Notes: generated by a model from the letters alone, not told the origin. Counted from the stretch's first letter, positions 22,602 through 31,927 are shown. The stretch is 64,000 bases of DNA from Aliishimia ponticola (GCF_004803475.1 NZ_SRKY01000006.1:1-64000); one strand, 5' to 3'. Translations and numbers: made by a program.

Positions 22602-24992
22602 ATGACCGACTCACTGCCCTCCCATTCCTCAGTCGTTGTGATTGGCGGCGGGATCATGGGCTGCTCCACCTTGTATCACCTGGCCAAGCTGGGCGTGAGC
22701 GATGCGATTCTTCTGGAACGCAATGAACTGACCTCCGGCACCACATGGCATTCGGCGGCGCAGGTTCGGGCGCTGCGCAACTCGCGCAACCTGACGCGGA
22801 TGATTCAGTATTCGGTCGATCTTTATTCCCGGCTGGAGGAAGAGACCGGGCAAAATGTCGGCTGGATTCAAAAGGGATCGCTGTCCATCGCCACCAACCC
22901 AGACCGCCTGACCCATATCCGGCGACAGGAATCTCTGGCCCATGCCTTTGGGATCGACGCGCATTCGATCAGCGCGCAAGAGGCCAAGGAACGCTGGCCC
23001 CTGATGAATGCGGATGATGTTCTGGGGGCGGTCTGGTCGCCGGATGATGGCCGCGTGTCCCCGTCGGATGTGTGCGCGGCCTTGGTCAAAGCGGCAAAAA
23101 AGCTGAACGCGAAGATCTTTGAAAAAACAGGCGTTACCGGGATTTTGACCGAGAACGGGCGCGTGCGCGGGGTCGAGACCACGGCAGGCACTGTGTCCTG
23201 CGATGCGGTTGCGATCTGCACCGGGCTTTGGTCGCGCGATGTGGGGCAGATGGCGGGGGCGGATGTGCCCTTGCTGGCCTGTGAACATTTCTACCTTCTG
23301 ACCAAGCCCGTCGAAGGGATCACCGGCAACATGCCGACGCTGAGCGATCACGACAATCATCTCTATATCCGCGATGACAGCGGCGGCCTGCTGGTGGGTT
23401 GCTTTGAGCCGATGGGCAAGCCGATTGAACCCGGCGTGCTGGGTGCGGATTTCGCCTTTGGCCTGCTGCCCGAAGATTGGGATCATTTCGAGCCGATGAT
23501 GACCAACGCGCTGCACCGCCTGCCCGCGCTGGAAACGGCGCAGGTGAAGATGCTGCTGAACGGGCCGGAAAGCTTTACCCCGGACGGCACCTTCATGCTG
23601 GGCGAAACCGCGGAAACACGCGGGCTGTTCCTTGGCTGCGGCATGAACTCCGTCGGGATGGCGGCCGGGGGCGGTGCGGGGATGAACCTTGCCCACACAA
23701 TCGTCCATGGCCACACGGCCTATGACCTGTCCGAAGCCGATGCCAAGCGGTTCGCGCCGGCGTTCAACTCGGTCCAGCATCTGATGGCCCGCGCCCCAGA
23801 AATCTTGGGCACCCATTACGACATCGCCTATCCGGGCAAACAGCTGAAAACCGCACGCGGATTGCGCCAACTGCCGCTGCATGACCGTTATGTGGCGGCA
23901 GGTGCGCAGTTCGGCCAGTTCTACGGGTGGGAGCGGCCCTTGTATTTCGGCAAGACCGCAGAGCCGACGCTAGGTTTCGGGCGGCCCGACTGGTTCGAGA
24001 ACGTCAAAGCCGAAGTCGCAGCCGCGCATGAACGCGCGGCGATCTTTGACGCCTCGTCGTTTGGCAAGATCGATGTGAAGGGCCCGGATGCCGAAGCGTT
24101 CTTGCTGCATACCTGCGCCGGTCAAATGGCGCGCGCGCCCGGATCGGTGATCTATTCCGCCATACTGAATGCGCGCGGCACCTTCGAAAGCGATATCACC
24201 GCCCAGCGCATCGCCGTGGATCACTACCGGCTTTTCGTCGGCACTGCCGCGATCAAGCGCGATCTGGCATGGCTGACGCGGCACTCGGACGGGTTTAACG
24301 TGACCCTCACGGATACGACCGAAGCCTATGCCGTGCTTGGCCTGATGGGGCCGGATGCCGCGCGGATCGCAGCGCAAGTGGGCGCACCGGAACTGGTTGA
24401 CCTGCGCTATTTCACGCAAGGCGAGGCGCATATCGCCGGGCACCATGTGCGCGCCGCGCGGCTGTCCTATGTCGGCGAAGCGGGCTGGGAGATTACCTGC
24501 CGCGCAGAAAACGCAACAGCCATCTACGATACCCTTTGCGCCGCCGGGGCCACGCCTGCCGGGCTGTATGCGCAGACCTCGATGCGGATCGAAAAAGGGT
24601 TCTGCGCCATGGGCCATGAGCTTGACGGCGATCTTGACCCGATCGAGGCGGGGCTAGACTTTGCGGTGCGCAAATCGGGTGGGTTCATCGGCAGCGATGC
24701 GCTGGAACAACGCCGGGCGGCGGGCGCAACGTCGCAGGTGGTTGCGCTGGCCTTCGACGATGATGCGGCGGTACCCTTGGGGCATGAGCCGATCTATGCG
24801 GGCGGCAAGATCGTCGGGCAAACCAGTTCCGCCGCTTATGGCTACCGCGTGGGTGCACCGGTTGCTTTGGGCCATGCGGCGGGGCTGCGCCAGGGCGACC
24901 GGGTGGACGTCGATATCGCGCGGGAAATGTACACGGCCACCGTCACCATTGGTGCGCTCTTCGACCCGACGGGTCGGCGGATGAAGGTGTAA
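22602..24992 (+). CDS. FAD-dependent oxidoreductase with GcvT domain (dimethylglycine/sarcosine dehydrogenase-like)
   Basis: This 796-residue cytoplasmic enzyme begins with a DAO-type FAD domain: VVVIGGGIMGCSTLYHLAKLG (about residues 11-31), LERNELTSGTTWHSAAQVR, where the His is the usual site of covalent FAD attachment, and GCGMNSVGMAAGGGAG. From about residue 430 a GcvT/aminomethyltransferase-like region follows (FDASSFGKIDVKGPDAEAFL, RLSYVGEAGWEI, MRIEKGFCAMGHELDGDLDPIEAGL). Relatives oxidatively demethylate N-methylamino acids and pass the one-carbon unit to tetrahydrofolate. An AGGAGA ribosome binding site precedes the ATG. It is first of three co-oriented genes with BKACE and aminotransferase. 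The exact substrate is unknown. Confidence 0.9.
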   Translation: MTDSLPSHSSVVVIGGGIMGCSTLYHLAKLGVSDAILLERNELTSGTTWHSAAQVRALRNSRNLTRMIQYSVDLYSRLEEETGQNVGWIQKGSLSIATNPDRLTHIRRQESLAHAFGIDAHSISAQEAKERWPLMNADDVLGAVWSPDDGRVSPSDVCAALVKAAKKLNAKIFEKTGVTGILTENGRVRGVETTAGTVSCDAVAICTGLWSRDVGQMAGADVPLLACEHFYLLTKPVEGITGNMPTLSDHDNHLYIRDDSGGLLVGCFEPMGKPIEPGVLGADFAFGLLPEDWDHFEPMMTNALHRLPALETAQVKMLLNGPESFTPDGTFMLGETAETRGLFLGCGMNSVGMAAGGGAGMNLAHTIVHGHTAYDLSEADAKRFAPAFNSVQHLMARAPEILGTHYDIAYPGKQLKTARGLRQLPLHDRYVAAGAQFGQFYGWERPLYFGKTAEPTLGFGRPDWFENVKAEVAAAHERAAIFDASSFGKIDVKGPDAEAFLLHTCAGQMARAPGSVIYSAILNARGTFESDITAQRIAVDHYRLFVGTAAIKRDLAWLTRHSDGFNVTLTDTTEAYAVLGLMGPDAARIAAQVGAPELVDLRYFTQGEAHIAGHHVRAARLSYVGEAGWEITCRAENATAIYDTLCAAGATPAGLYAQTSMRIEKGFCAMGHELDGDLDPIEAGLDFAVRKSGGFIGSDALEQRRAAGATSQVVALAFDDDAAVPLGHEPIYAGGKIVGQTSSAAYGYRVGAPVALGHAAGLRQGDRVDVDIAREMYTATVTIGALFDPTGRRMKV

Positions 24993-24995
24993 CCC

Positions 24996-25739
24996 ATGTT
25001 GCTGATGGCCGCCCCGAACGGGGCCCGCAAGACAAAGGACGACCACCCGGAACTGCCGATCACGCTGCCCGAAACCGTGGCCTGCGCCCGCGCGTGCCAT
25101 GCGGCGGGGGCGGATGCGCTCCATCTGCATGTGCGGGATGCGGCGGGCGCGCATAGCCTCGATCCGGGCCTGTACCGTGCGGCGCTGGACGCGCTGGCAG
25201 AGGCCGTGCCGCAGATGCGTGTGCAGGTCACAACCGAAGCCGCCGGACAGTTTACCCCCGCCCAGCAATTCGCCACCCTGCAAGCGCTGGTCCCCGACTG
25301 GACGACCCTGTCCGTGCGCGAAATGGCTACCGATCCCGGCCTCGCGCGCGAGGTTTATGCCTTCTGCGCCGATCACCGGATCGAGGTCCAGCATATCCTT
25401 TATGATGCGCAGGACGCGGCGCTGCTTTCGGGGTTGCAGGATACTGGTATTCTGGGCGGCGATGCCTCGGTGATCCTTGTCCTCGGGCGCTACACCAAGG
25501 GGATGGTATCGGACCCTGATGACCTGCCCGCCTTTCTCGCTGCGCTGCCCCCTGTTGGACGCTGGATGCTCTGCGCCTTTGGCCGCCGCGAACATGATTG
25601 CCTGCGGGCAGCGGCCCGTCTTGGCGGTGATCTGCGTGTAGGGTTTGAGAACGCACATATCGGCCCGGATGGAACGCCGTGGCCTGATATGGCATCATCC
25701 GTGCGCGCGTTGCGCGACAGCTTAGGAGACGAACCATGA
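24996..25739 (+). CDS. Beta-keto acid cleavage enzyme (BKACE, DUF849) family protein
   Basis: This 247-residue TIM-barrel protein belongs to the 3-keto-5-aminohexanoate cleavage family. Family members condense a beta-keto acid with acetyl-CoA to give acetoacetate and a new CoA ester, using a zinc ion held by the H-x-H of the LHLHVRDAAG segment (about residues 43-52). Other matching parts are VQVTTEAAGQFTPAQQF, LSVREM and VGFENAHIGPDG. It is shorter than the usual 270-310 residues, mainly at the N-terminus. It lies three bases after the demethylase stop and overlaps the aminotransferase start by four bases, so the three genes form one operon. Confidence 0.85.
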   Translation: MLLMAAPNGARKTKDDHPELPITLPETVACARACHAAGADALHLHVRDAAGAHSLDPGLYRAALDALAEAVPQMRVQVTTEAAGQFTPAQQFATLQALVPDWTTLSVREMATDPGLAREVYAFCADHRIEVQHILYDAQDAALLSGLQDTGILGGDASVILVLGRYTKGMVSDPDDLPAFLAALPPVGRWMLCAFGRREHDCLRAAARLGGDLRVGFENAHIGPDGTPWPDMASSVRALRDSLGDEP

Positions 25740-27070
25740 GCCACGTTTTCCCGCGCCACACACATAAACCGCCACCCACCGCCGTCAGAGGCGCGGGATG
25801 TTATCTTTATGATGCGGACGGAAAAGCCTATCTGGACGGGTCCGGCGGGGCGGCGGTGTCCTGTCTTGGCCATGGCGACGCAGAGATCATCGCGGCGGTG
25901 CAAGAGCAGACCGCACAGCTTGCCTTTGCCCATACGGGCTTCTTCACCTCGGACCCGGCGGAGGAACTGGCCGATCTGTTGGCCGAACACGCGCCGGGCG
26001 ATCTCAACCGGGTCTACTTCGTGTCCGGCGGGTCAGAGGCGACGGAAGCGGCGCTTAAACTGGCGCGGCAATATTTCGTTGAGACCGGGCAACCCCAGCG
26101 GCGCCATGTGATCGCACGTCAGCAAAGCTATCACGGCAACACGCTGGGGGCGCTGGCGGCGGGCGGCAATGCGTGGCGGCGGGCGCAATTCGCGCCGCTT
26201 TTGATGGATGTGCACCATATCGCGCCCTGCTATGAATACATGCTGCGCGCCGAGGATGAGAGTGCCGAAGCCTATGGTCTGCGCGCGGCGCAAGAGCTTG
26301 AGGACACGATCCTGCGGCTCGGCCCGGACAGCGTGATGGCCTTCATGGCCGAACCGGTGGTCGGTGCGACCTTGGGCGCGGTTCCGGCGGTCGACGGCTA
26401 TTTCAAACGCATCCGCGAGATTTGCGATACCTATGGTGTGCTTCTGATTCTGGATGAGGTCATGTGCGGCATGGGCCGTACCGGGCATCTTTTCGCGTGC
26501 GAGGCCGATGGCGTCACGCCTGACATCCTGTGTATCGCCAAGGGGCTTGGGGCCGGATACCAACCGATCGGCGCGATGTTGTGTACCGGCGCGATCTATG
26601 ACGCGATCAAGGACGGCTCCGGCTTTTTCCAGCATGGGCACACCTATCTGGGCCACCCGGTCGCCACGGCGGCAGGTCGCGCCGTCGTGCGAAAGCTGTT
26701 GCGCGACGATCTGGTGGCGCGCGCGGCATGGCAAGGCGACAGGTTAAGCGCCGCCCTGACAGAGCGTTTGGGCCAGCACCCGCATGTGGGTGATCTGCGC
26801 GGACGCGGGATGTTTCAGGGGATCGAACTGGTGCAGGACCGGGAGATTAAGCAGCCCTTCGCGCCAGAGCATGGCTTGGCGGGCAAGGTGAAGGCCGCCG
26901 CTTTCGAGGCCGGTCTGATCTGCTATCCGATGTCAGGCACGCGTGACGGCAAGAACGGCGATCACGTGCTGCTCGCCCCTCCCTTCATCATCTCGGACGC
27001 AGAAATCGACGAGCTGGTGGACAAGCTGTCCGGCGCGATTGACCACGCTATCGGCAGCGCCGCTGGCTGA
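25736..27070 (+). CDS. Class III aminotransferase, PLP-dependent
   Basis: This 444-residue enzyme is of the omega-aminotransferase type. It has YLDGSGGAAVSCLGHG near the N-terminus, the phosphate-binding FVSGGSEATEAALKLARQY, LILDEVMCGMGRTG with the Asp that pairs with PLP, and the PLP lysine in DILCIAKGLGAGYQPIGAML, followed by HGHTYLGHPVATAAG. It could convert a beta- or omega-amino acid to the keto acid that the adjacent BKACE would cleave. It overlaps the BKACE stop (ATGA) and is convergent with the moeA-type gene, three bases apart. Confidence 0.92.
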   Translation: MSHVFPRHTHKPPPTAVRGAGCYLYDADGKAYLDGSGGAAVSCLGHGDAEIIAAVQEQTAQLAFAHTGFFTSDPAEELADLLAEHAPGDLNRVYFVSGGSEATEAALKLARQYFVETGQPQRRHVIARQQSYHGNTLGALAAGGNAWRRAQFAPLLMDVHHIAPCYEYMLRAEDESAEAYGLRAAQELEDTILRLGPDSVMAFMAEPVVGATLGAVPAVDGYFKRIREICDTYGVLLILDEVMCGMGRTGHLFACEADGVTPDILCIAKGLGAGYQPIGAMLCTGAIYDAIKDGSGFFQHGHTYLGHPVATAAGRAVVRKLLRDDLVARAAWQGDRLSAALTERLGQHPHVGDLRGRGMFQGIELVQDREIKQPFAPEHGLAGKVKAAAFEAGLICYPMSGTRDGKNGDHVLLAPPFIISDAEIDELVDKLSGAIDHAIGSAAG

Positions 27071-27073
27071 GGA

Positions 27074-29170
27074 TCAGGACCGGAACGGAAGGTAGCGGAC
27101 CGGATCGCCCGGCCGCACTTCTGCCGCGCCATCGGGCAATTCGACCAGCCCCTCGGCCCAGCTCAGCCCGCTGATGCGCCCCGATCCTTCGGAGGAAAAC
27201 ACCTCGACCCCGCCATCGCGCACCCGCGCCCGCAGGTATTCGCGGCGGCCCGGTTTCTTGGTCTTGGAAAAGCGCGCAGGCAGGTCGTAGGCTTGCGGCG
27301 GCTGCCATGACCGCCCCGCCATCACGCCCAGCGCAGGCCGGGCGAAGATAAAGGCGCAGACCAGCGCGGCCACCGGATTTCCGGGCAGGCCGAATACCGG
27401 AACACCGTCCCACATGCCCAGCGCCAGGGGGCGGCCCGGCTTGACCGCAATGCGCCACATCTGCATCGCGCCCGCCGCGCGCAGCAGCGCGGATACGTGG
27501 TCCTCATCCCCGGCAGAGGCGCCGCCGCTGGTCAGGATCGCGTCCGTTCTGGAAGCGCCTTCGTCGAACCGGGCGCGAAGCCGCTCCCGGTCATCTTCCA
27601 CCGTTCCCAGATCGACGGGCTCAAAGCCCCATTCGGCCAGCAGTGTCAGCAGCATGGGCCGGTTCGCATCATGGATCAGCCCGGGAGCCATGTTCTGCGT
27701 GCCCGGCTCGCGCAGCTCGCTCCCGGTGGAGATCACGCCGACCCGCAGCTTGCGCCGGACCGGCAGATAGGGATGCCCCGTCGCCGCCGCCAAAGCGATA
27801 TCCGCCGGTGTCAGCACCCGGCCTGCCGTCAGGATTGTCTCCCCGGCCTGCACATCCTCCCCCGCCTTGCGCGTGTTCGCGCCCTGCCGGATCGGTCCGT
27901 TGAACGCGACGCTGTTGCCATCGCTTGTCACGTCCTCTTGCAGCACGACGGTTTCCACACCGGCGGGCAGTACCGCCCCGGTCAGGATACGCACCGCATG
28001 TCCGGCCGGCACCGGCGTCGGGGCATCGCCTGCCGCCGCCCGCGTCTGGACCAAGGGCAACACATGCGGCCCTTCCGGCATGGCACCCGCGAAGCCATAG
28101 CCGTCAACGGCCGTGTTCGGATAGGGCGGGTTCGCGGTGCGCGCCTGTACATCCTCTGCCAGCACGCGGCCCACCGCTTCGTGCAGCACCGCATCGGTGA
28201 TCTCGGTCGCCTGTACCGAGACGGCGGCGCGCAGATGAGCGATGGCGTCATCCACCGGAATCCAGTCGACCCCCGCAGGCAGCGCAAAACAGTCATTGCG
28301 CAGGGGCGGCGGCACCAATGGTGTCTGCTGAAGCAACTCCTCGTGGCCAAGCCCGAATATCCACCCTTCTCGCCGGGCCTCCGGCGACTCGATCGTTGTA
28401 ATCTGGCGCAGCGCCTCTGCCGACAGGGCCGAAATGCGGATCGCCATTTCGCGCACTTGCCACGCGTCGCGGATTTCCCCATCGGGGGCGCTGCCCAGAA
28501 CAAGCGATGGCCAAATCTCGACAAAGGCGACCGGTCCGCCCAAGGGCTCAAACGGCCACACGGTCACGTCCATGCCGAAGCGTTCGCGCAATCTGTGCAG
28601 CACCGGCAGGCCCATCAAGGTCTGACTTCCGACGGCACCGGCCCCGGCCAATTGCCAGCAGGTAAAGCTGCCCTTGGCCCGCGCCTCGCAGGTGCGCCTT
28701 TCGGGGAAGGGATTTGCATAATCCTGCTTCGTGCGCGGCAAGCCCACGATGTCACGTTGCAGGGCATTGCCCCAAAACGGCCCCTTGCCCTGCCCCAGCC
28801 CGCGATTGATATCCCCGGCGAGGTCAAAGCGGTTGTTCCGCTCTGGCATGTCGGCAATCGCGTCGGCCAGATGCGCCCAGACGTCCAACGGGTTCACGGG
28901 GTCATCCGACCCAAGAAGCGCCTCGGCAAACCCGCTGGGATAGGCAAAGGCGAAATCGAACCCGACAAGCACCCGGTGCCCCTTTTGGCGCTCTTGCGCG
29001 ATCCGTCCCGACAGCCATGTTTCCGCATCCTGTCGGTTGCGCAGATAGACCGGGTCTTCGGCCTGGCCCGATTGCGCGGCGCAGACCCAGATCGCATCTT
29101 TGCGCGGGGCGGCGCCGGTATCGTTGCCGCCGGACCAGTCCACGACGATAACCGTGTCGAAACGTCTCAC
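27074..29170 (-). CDS. moeA: MoeA-type molybdopterin molybdenumtransferase fused to an N-terminal domain
   Basis: This 698-residue protein is far longer than the usual MoeA (about 400). Residues about 295-698 are MoeA: AVDGYGFA, AVRILTGAVLPAGVETVVLQED, GVISTGSEL, DANRPMLLTLLAEWG, LTSGGASAGDEDHV and KPGRPLALGMWDGVPVFGLPGNPVAALVCAFIFARP. It inserts molybdate into adenylated molybdopterin. Residues 1-290 begin VIVVDWSGGNDTGAAPRKDAIWV and contain VLVGFDFAFAYPSGFAEALLG, with acidic residues suggestive of an RNase-H-like fold; I cannot name the domain. It overlaps the mobB stop by four bases and is last in the fdhD-mobA-mobB-moeA operon. Confidence 0.88.
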   Translation of the reverse strand: MRRFDTVIVVDWSGGNDTGAAPRKDAIWVCAAQSGQAEDPVYLRNRQDAETWLSGRIAQERQKGHRVLVGFDFAFAYPSGFAEALLGSDDPVNPLDVWAHLADAIADMPERNNRFDLAGDINRGLGQGKGPFWGNALQRDIVGLPRTKQDYANPFPERRTCEARAKGSFTCWQLAGAGAVGSQTLMGLPVLHRLRERFGMDVTVWPFEPLGGPVAFVEIWPSLVLGSAPDGEIRDAWQVREMAIRISALSAEALRQITTIESPEARREGWIFGLGHEELLQQTPLVPPPLRNDCFALPAGVDWIPVDDAIAHLRAAVSVQATEITDAVLHEAVGRVLAEDVQARTANPPYPNTAVDGYGFAGAMPEGPHVLPLVQTRAAAGDAPTPVPAGHAVRILTGAVLPAGVETVVLQEDVTSDGNSVAFNGPIRQGANTRKAGEDVQAGETILTAGRVLTPADIALAAATGHPYLPVRRKLRVGVISTGSELREPGTQNMAPGLIHDANRPMLLTLLAEWGFEPVDLGTVEDDRERLRARFDEGASRTDAILTSGGASAGDEDHVSALLRAAGAMQMWRIAVKPGRPLALGMWDGVPVFGLPGNPVAALVCAFIFARPALGVMAGRSWQPPQAYDLPARFSKTKKPGRREYLRARVRDGGVEVFSSEGSGRISGLSWAEGLVELPDGAAEVRPGDPVRYLPFRS

Positions 29171-29658
29171 AGGCCCAACTCCCCCGCGATGAAATCGGCA
29201 ATCGCCTTGGTATCGTCCAGATCAAGAACCGGGCGGTCACTTTGCAAGCCCGTGTCCGACGCAATGGCCCGGATCGTCGGATCGCCGGGCGCAAGCAAGG
29301 GTTGGCCCGCAGCGGCGCGATGGGTTTCGACCTTGGGATGCGCCGCGCTTTTGTACCCTTCGATCAGCACCAGATCGACGGGCGTCAACCGCGCGATCAG
29401 ATCGGTCAGGGGCGGTTCAGGCGCGCCGCGCAGCTCTTGCATCAAGGCGACGCGATGGGGCGTGGCAAGCAGCACCTGGGACGCGCCTGCGTCGCGGTGC
29501 CGGAAACTATCGGTGCCGGGCGTGTCGATATCGGCGCTGTGATGCGCATGTTTGATGGTGGACACTGTCAGCCCGCGCGCGCAGAACTCGGCCACGAGCC
29601 GTTCTGTCACCCCGGTCTTGCCAGTGTTCTTCCAGCCGGTGATGCCCCAGATCTTCAT
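29167..29658 (-). CDS. mobB: Molybdopterin-guanine dinucleotide biosynthesis protein B
   Basis: This is a 163-residue P-loop GTPase-like protein. The P-loop is GWKNTGKT at about residues 8-15, and TIKHAHHSADIDTPGTDSFRHRDAGA and LVLIEGYKSAAHPKVE are typical MobB segments. It supports MobA in attaching GMP to molybdopterin. The ATG overlaps the mobA stop by four bases and its own stop overlaps the moeA-type start by four bases. Confidence 0.93.
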   Translation of the reverse strand: MKIWGITGWKNTGKTGVTERLVAEFCARGLTVSTIKHAHHSADIDTPGTDSFRHRDAGASQVLLATPHRVALMQELRGAPEPPLTDLIARLTPVDLVLIEGYKSAAHPKVETHRAAAGQPLLAPGDPTIRAIASDTGLQSDRPVLDLDDTKAIADFIAGELGL

Positions 29659-30284
29659 GCCCAGCGCGCCGCCGTTTCGAGGTCTTCGGGCGTGTTCACG
29701 TTGAAGAACGGGTCCGGGTCGGTGACAGGAAACTCCGCCAGCCGACCGTCATGCTTGTCCGTCCAGATCACGACCTTGCGCAACCCATCCTGCAAAGCCG
29801 CACGCAGATCGTCCCGCAGCGCGACAGGCCACAGGCCGAAGGTCGGGTGGCGGATCAGCCCGGATGACGATTTGGATTTCGTCTGCGCATCGCCCTTGGT
29901 CGCCGCAAGGACCAACGGATGCGCCTGCCCTTCTGACGCCAGCATCAAGCGCGGCACCAGATCGCAGGGAAAGAACGGCGTGTCAGCGGCCACGGTGACG
30001 ATGGTCTCCGCCCCTTGCTCCGCCGCCCAGTCCAGCCCGGCCAGAACGCCTGCCAACGGTCCAGCGAACCCATCTATCGTGTCGGGCAGCACCGGCAGGC
30101 CAAAGCGCGCGAACCGCGCCGGATCACCATTCGCATTCAGGGCCAGACCCGCCACTTGCGGCGTCAAGCGGTCCAGGACATGCGACAGGATCGACTGCCC
30201 GCCAAGGGTCAGCAGCCCCTTGTCACCGCCGCCCATGCGCGTGGCCAGACCGCCCGCCAGAATAACGCCCAAAGGTTGTTTCAC
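29655..30284 (-). CDS. mobA: Molybdenum cofactor guanylyltransferase
   Basis: This 209-residue cytoplasmic nucleotidyltransferase has the GT-A signature ILAGGLATRMGGGDKGLLTLGG at the N-terminus, then ADTPFFPCDLVPRL with the metal-binding Asp. The C-terminal NVNTPEDLETA is typical. It transfers GMP from GTP to molybdopterin for DMSO-reductase-type enzymes. I chose the GTG at 30284, which overlaps the fdhD stop by four bases (GTGA); the longer frame to 30569 lies inside fdhD. Confidence 0.92.
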   Translation of the reverse strand: MKQPLGVILAGGLATRMGGGDKGLLTLGGQSILSHVLDRLTPQVAGLALNANGDPARFARFGLPVLPDTIDGFAGPLAGVLAGLDWAAEQGAETIVTVAADTPFFPCDLVPRLMLASEGQAHPLVLAATKGDAQTKSKSSSGLIRHPTFGLWPVALRDDLRAALQDGLRKVVIWTDKHDGRLAEFPVTDPDPFFNVNTPEDLETAARWA

Positions 30285-31162
30285 GCGCCCCCCTTCCGGC
30301 GGTGCTTGCGATCCTCTGCCGGGACCGCGCCAGGGTCCGCATCCCACACCAACCTGTCCTCGCCACTCAGGCACATGAAGCGCTGGCCGCGCATCCGGCC
30401 CACAACCGTCAGGCCGACCTGCCGGGCGATTTCCACGCCCCACGCGGTAAAGCCAGACCGCGAGGCCAGCACGGGAATGCCCATCAGCGCGGTTTTGATC
30501 ACCATTTCGGATGTCAGGCGCCCGGTGGTGTAAAGGATCTTGTCCGCCGGGTCCGCGCCTTCCGACCACATCCAGCCCGCGATCTTGTCCACCGCGTTAT
30601 GACGGCCAACATCTTCCATATAGACGAGCGGGCGGTCGCGCTGGCACAGCACGGTGCCATGGATCGCGCCGGCCTCAAGATAGAGCGAAGGTGTGGTGTT
30701 GATCTTGTGCGCCAGCGCATACAGCCAAGAGGTCCGCACCTCTGCCTGCGGCAGTACGAGCCCTTCCAGCCCCTCCATCATGTCACCGAAAACAGTGCCG
30801 ACAGCGCAGCCGCTGGTGCGCGTCTTTTTCTTCAGCTTTTCCTCGTGGCTGGTTTCCTGCGCCGTGCGCACCACGACGGTTTCGAGTTCCTCGTCATAGT
30901 CGATGCCCGACACCTCATCGCCTGCCAGCAGCATCCCCTGATTGCGCAGAAAGCCAAGCGCGAGGTATTCCGGGTAGTCACCAATGGTCATCGCCGTGAC
31001 GATCTCGCGGGAGTTGAGAAAGATCGTCAGCGGACGTTCCTCCACCACGCGGACATCCTGCGTCGCACCGGTTTGATCCACGCCGGTCACTTGCCGCGAC
31101 AGCCCTGCGCGCGCCGGGTCGGGTGCGATGACGTAACCAGTGTCGTCCTTTGCCGAGGCCAA
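30281..31162 (-). CDS. fdhD: Formate dehydrogenase accessory sulfurtransferase FdhD
   Basis: This 293-residue sulfurtransferase delivers sulfur to the bis-MGD cofactor of formate dehydrogenase. Visible blocks are EERPLTIFLNSREIVTAMTIGDYPEYLALGFLRNQGM, the active-site TSGCAVGT (a single Cys in place of the C-x-x-C of some enzymes), EDVGRHNAVDKIAGW, TTGRLTSEMVIKTALMGIPVLASRSGFTAWGVEIA. It heads the molybdenum cofactor operon, divergent from azlC. It implies that a molybdenum formate dehydrogenase is encoded elsewhere. Confidence 0.93.
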   Translation of the reverse strand: MASAKDDTGYVIAPDPARAGLSRQVTGVDQTGATQDVRVVEERPLTIFLNSREIVTAMTIGDYPEYLALGFLRNQGMLLAGDEVSGIDYDEELETVVVRTAQETSHEEKLKKKTRTSGCAVGTVFGDMMEGLEGLVLPQAEVRTSWLYALAHKINTTPSLYLEAGAIHGTVLCQRDRPLVYMEDVGRHNAVDKIAGWMWSEGADPADKILYTTGRLTSEMVIKTALMGIPVLASRSGFTAWGVEIARQVGLTVVGRMRGQRFMCLSGEDRLVWDADPGAVPAEDRKHRRKGGA

Positions 31163-31216
31163 TTGCGTCTCCCTCCCCTTGCGGCTACAGATTCCGGGTC
31201 AAGCTAAGGACTTCCC

Positions 31217-31927
31217 GTGCCATTCTCCACTCCCAAATCTGCCTTCTGGGCCGGTTTTCGCGACGCGCTCCCCTTCATTGTCGTGGCGGGCCCTTTCGCC
31301 ATCCTGTTTGGCGTGCTCGCAACCGAAGCGGGGCTGAACGTCTTCGAAACACTGGCCTTTTCCGTTGTCGTCATTGCCGGGGCGGCACAGTTCGCCGCGC
31401 TGCAACTGATGGAAGAGAACGCGCCGACGATCATCATCTTGGCATCTGCGCTGGCCGTGAACCTGCGCATGGCGATGTATTCGGCGTCGATCACGCCGCA
31501 TCTTGGGGCCGTGCCGTTCTGGTGGCGCGCGCTGGCGGCCTATTTCCTTGTCGATCAGGCTTACGCGCTGTCCATCGCGAAATATGAGGATGAGCCGGAA
31601 CTGCCGCTGAACCAGAAGCTGGCCTATTTCTTCGGAACAGTCGCACCCGTCTGCCCGCTTTGGTACGTGTTCACCCTTGTGGGCGCGGTGATCGGCAAGC
31701 AAATCCCGACAAGCTGGAATATCGAATTCATCATGCCGCTGGCGTTTCTGGCCATGATCGGACCGCTGCTGCGCACCCCGGCCCATATGGCGGCCGCGGC
31801 AACCGGGCTGACCGTGTCCTTGCTGGCCGCAGGTCTGCCTTACAATCTGGGCCTGCTGCTTGGCGGTTGCGCGGGCATGGTTGCCGGCGCGCGGACCGAG
31901 GTCTTCATGGAAGGGCGGGCGAAATGA
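31217..31927 (+). CDS. azlC: AzlC-family branched-chain amino acid exporter large subunit
   Basis: This 236-residue inner-membrane protein has FWAGFRDALPFIVVAGPFAILFGVLATEAGL at the N-terminus and SVVVIAGAAQFAALQLM and ALAVNLRMAMYSASITPHL, the AzlC signatures. The GTG at 31217 has AAGGA six bases upstream. Its stop overlaps the azlD start (ATGA). AzlC and AzlD together export branched-chain amino acids or analogues. Confidence 0.9.
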   Translation: MPFSTPKSAFWAGFRDALPFIVVAGPFAILFGVLATEAGLNVFETLAFSVVVIAGAAQFAALQLMEENAPTIIILASALAVNLRMAMYSASITPHLGAVPFWWRALAAYFLVDQAYALSIAKYEDEPELPLNQKLAYFFGTVAPVCPLWYVFTLVGAVIGKQIPTSWNIEFIMPLAFLAMIGPLLRTPAHMAAAATGLTVSLLAAGLPYNLGLLLGGCAGMVAGARTEVFMEGRAK

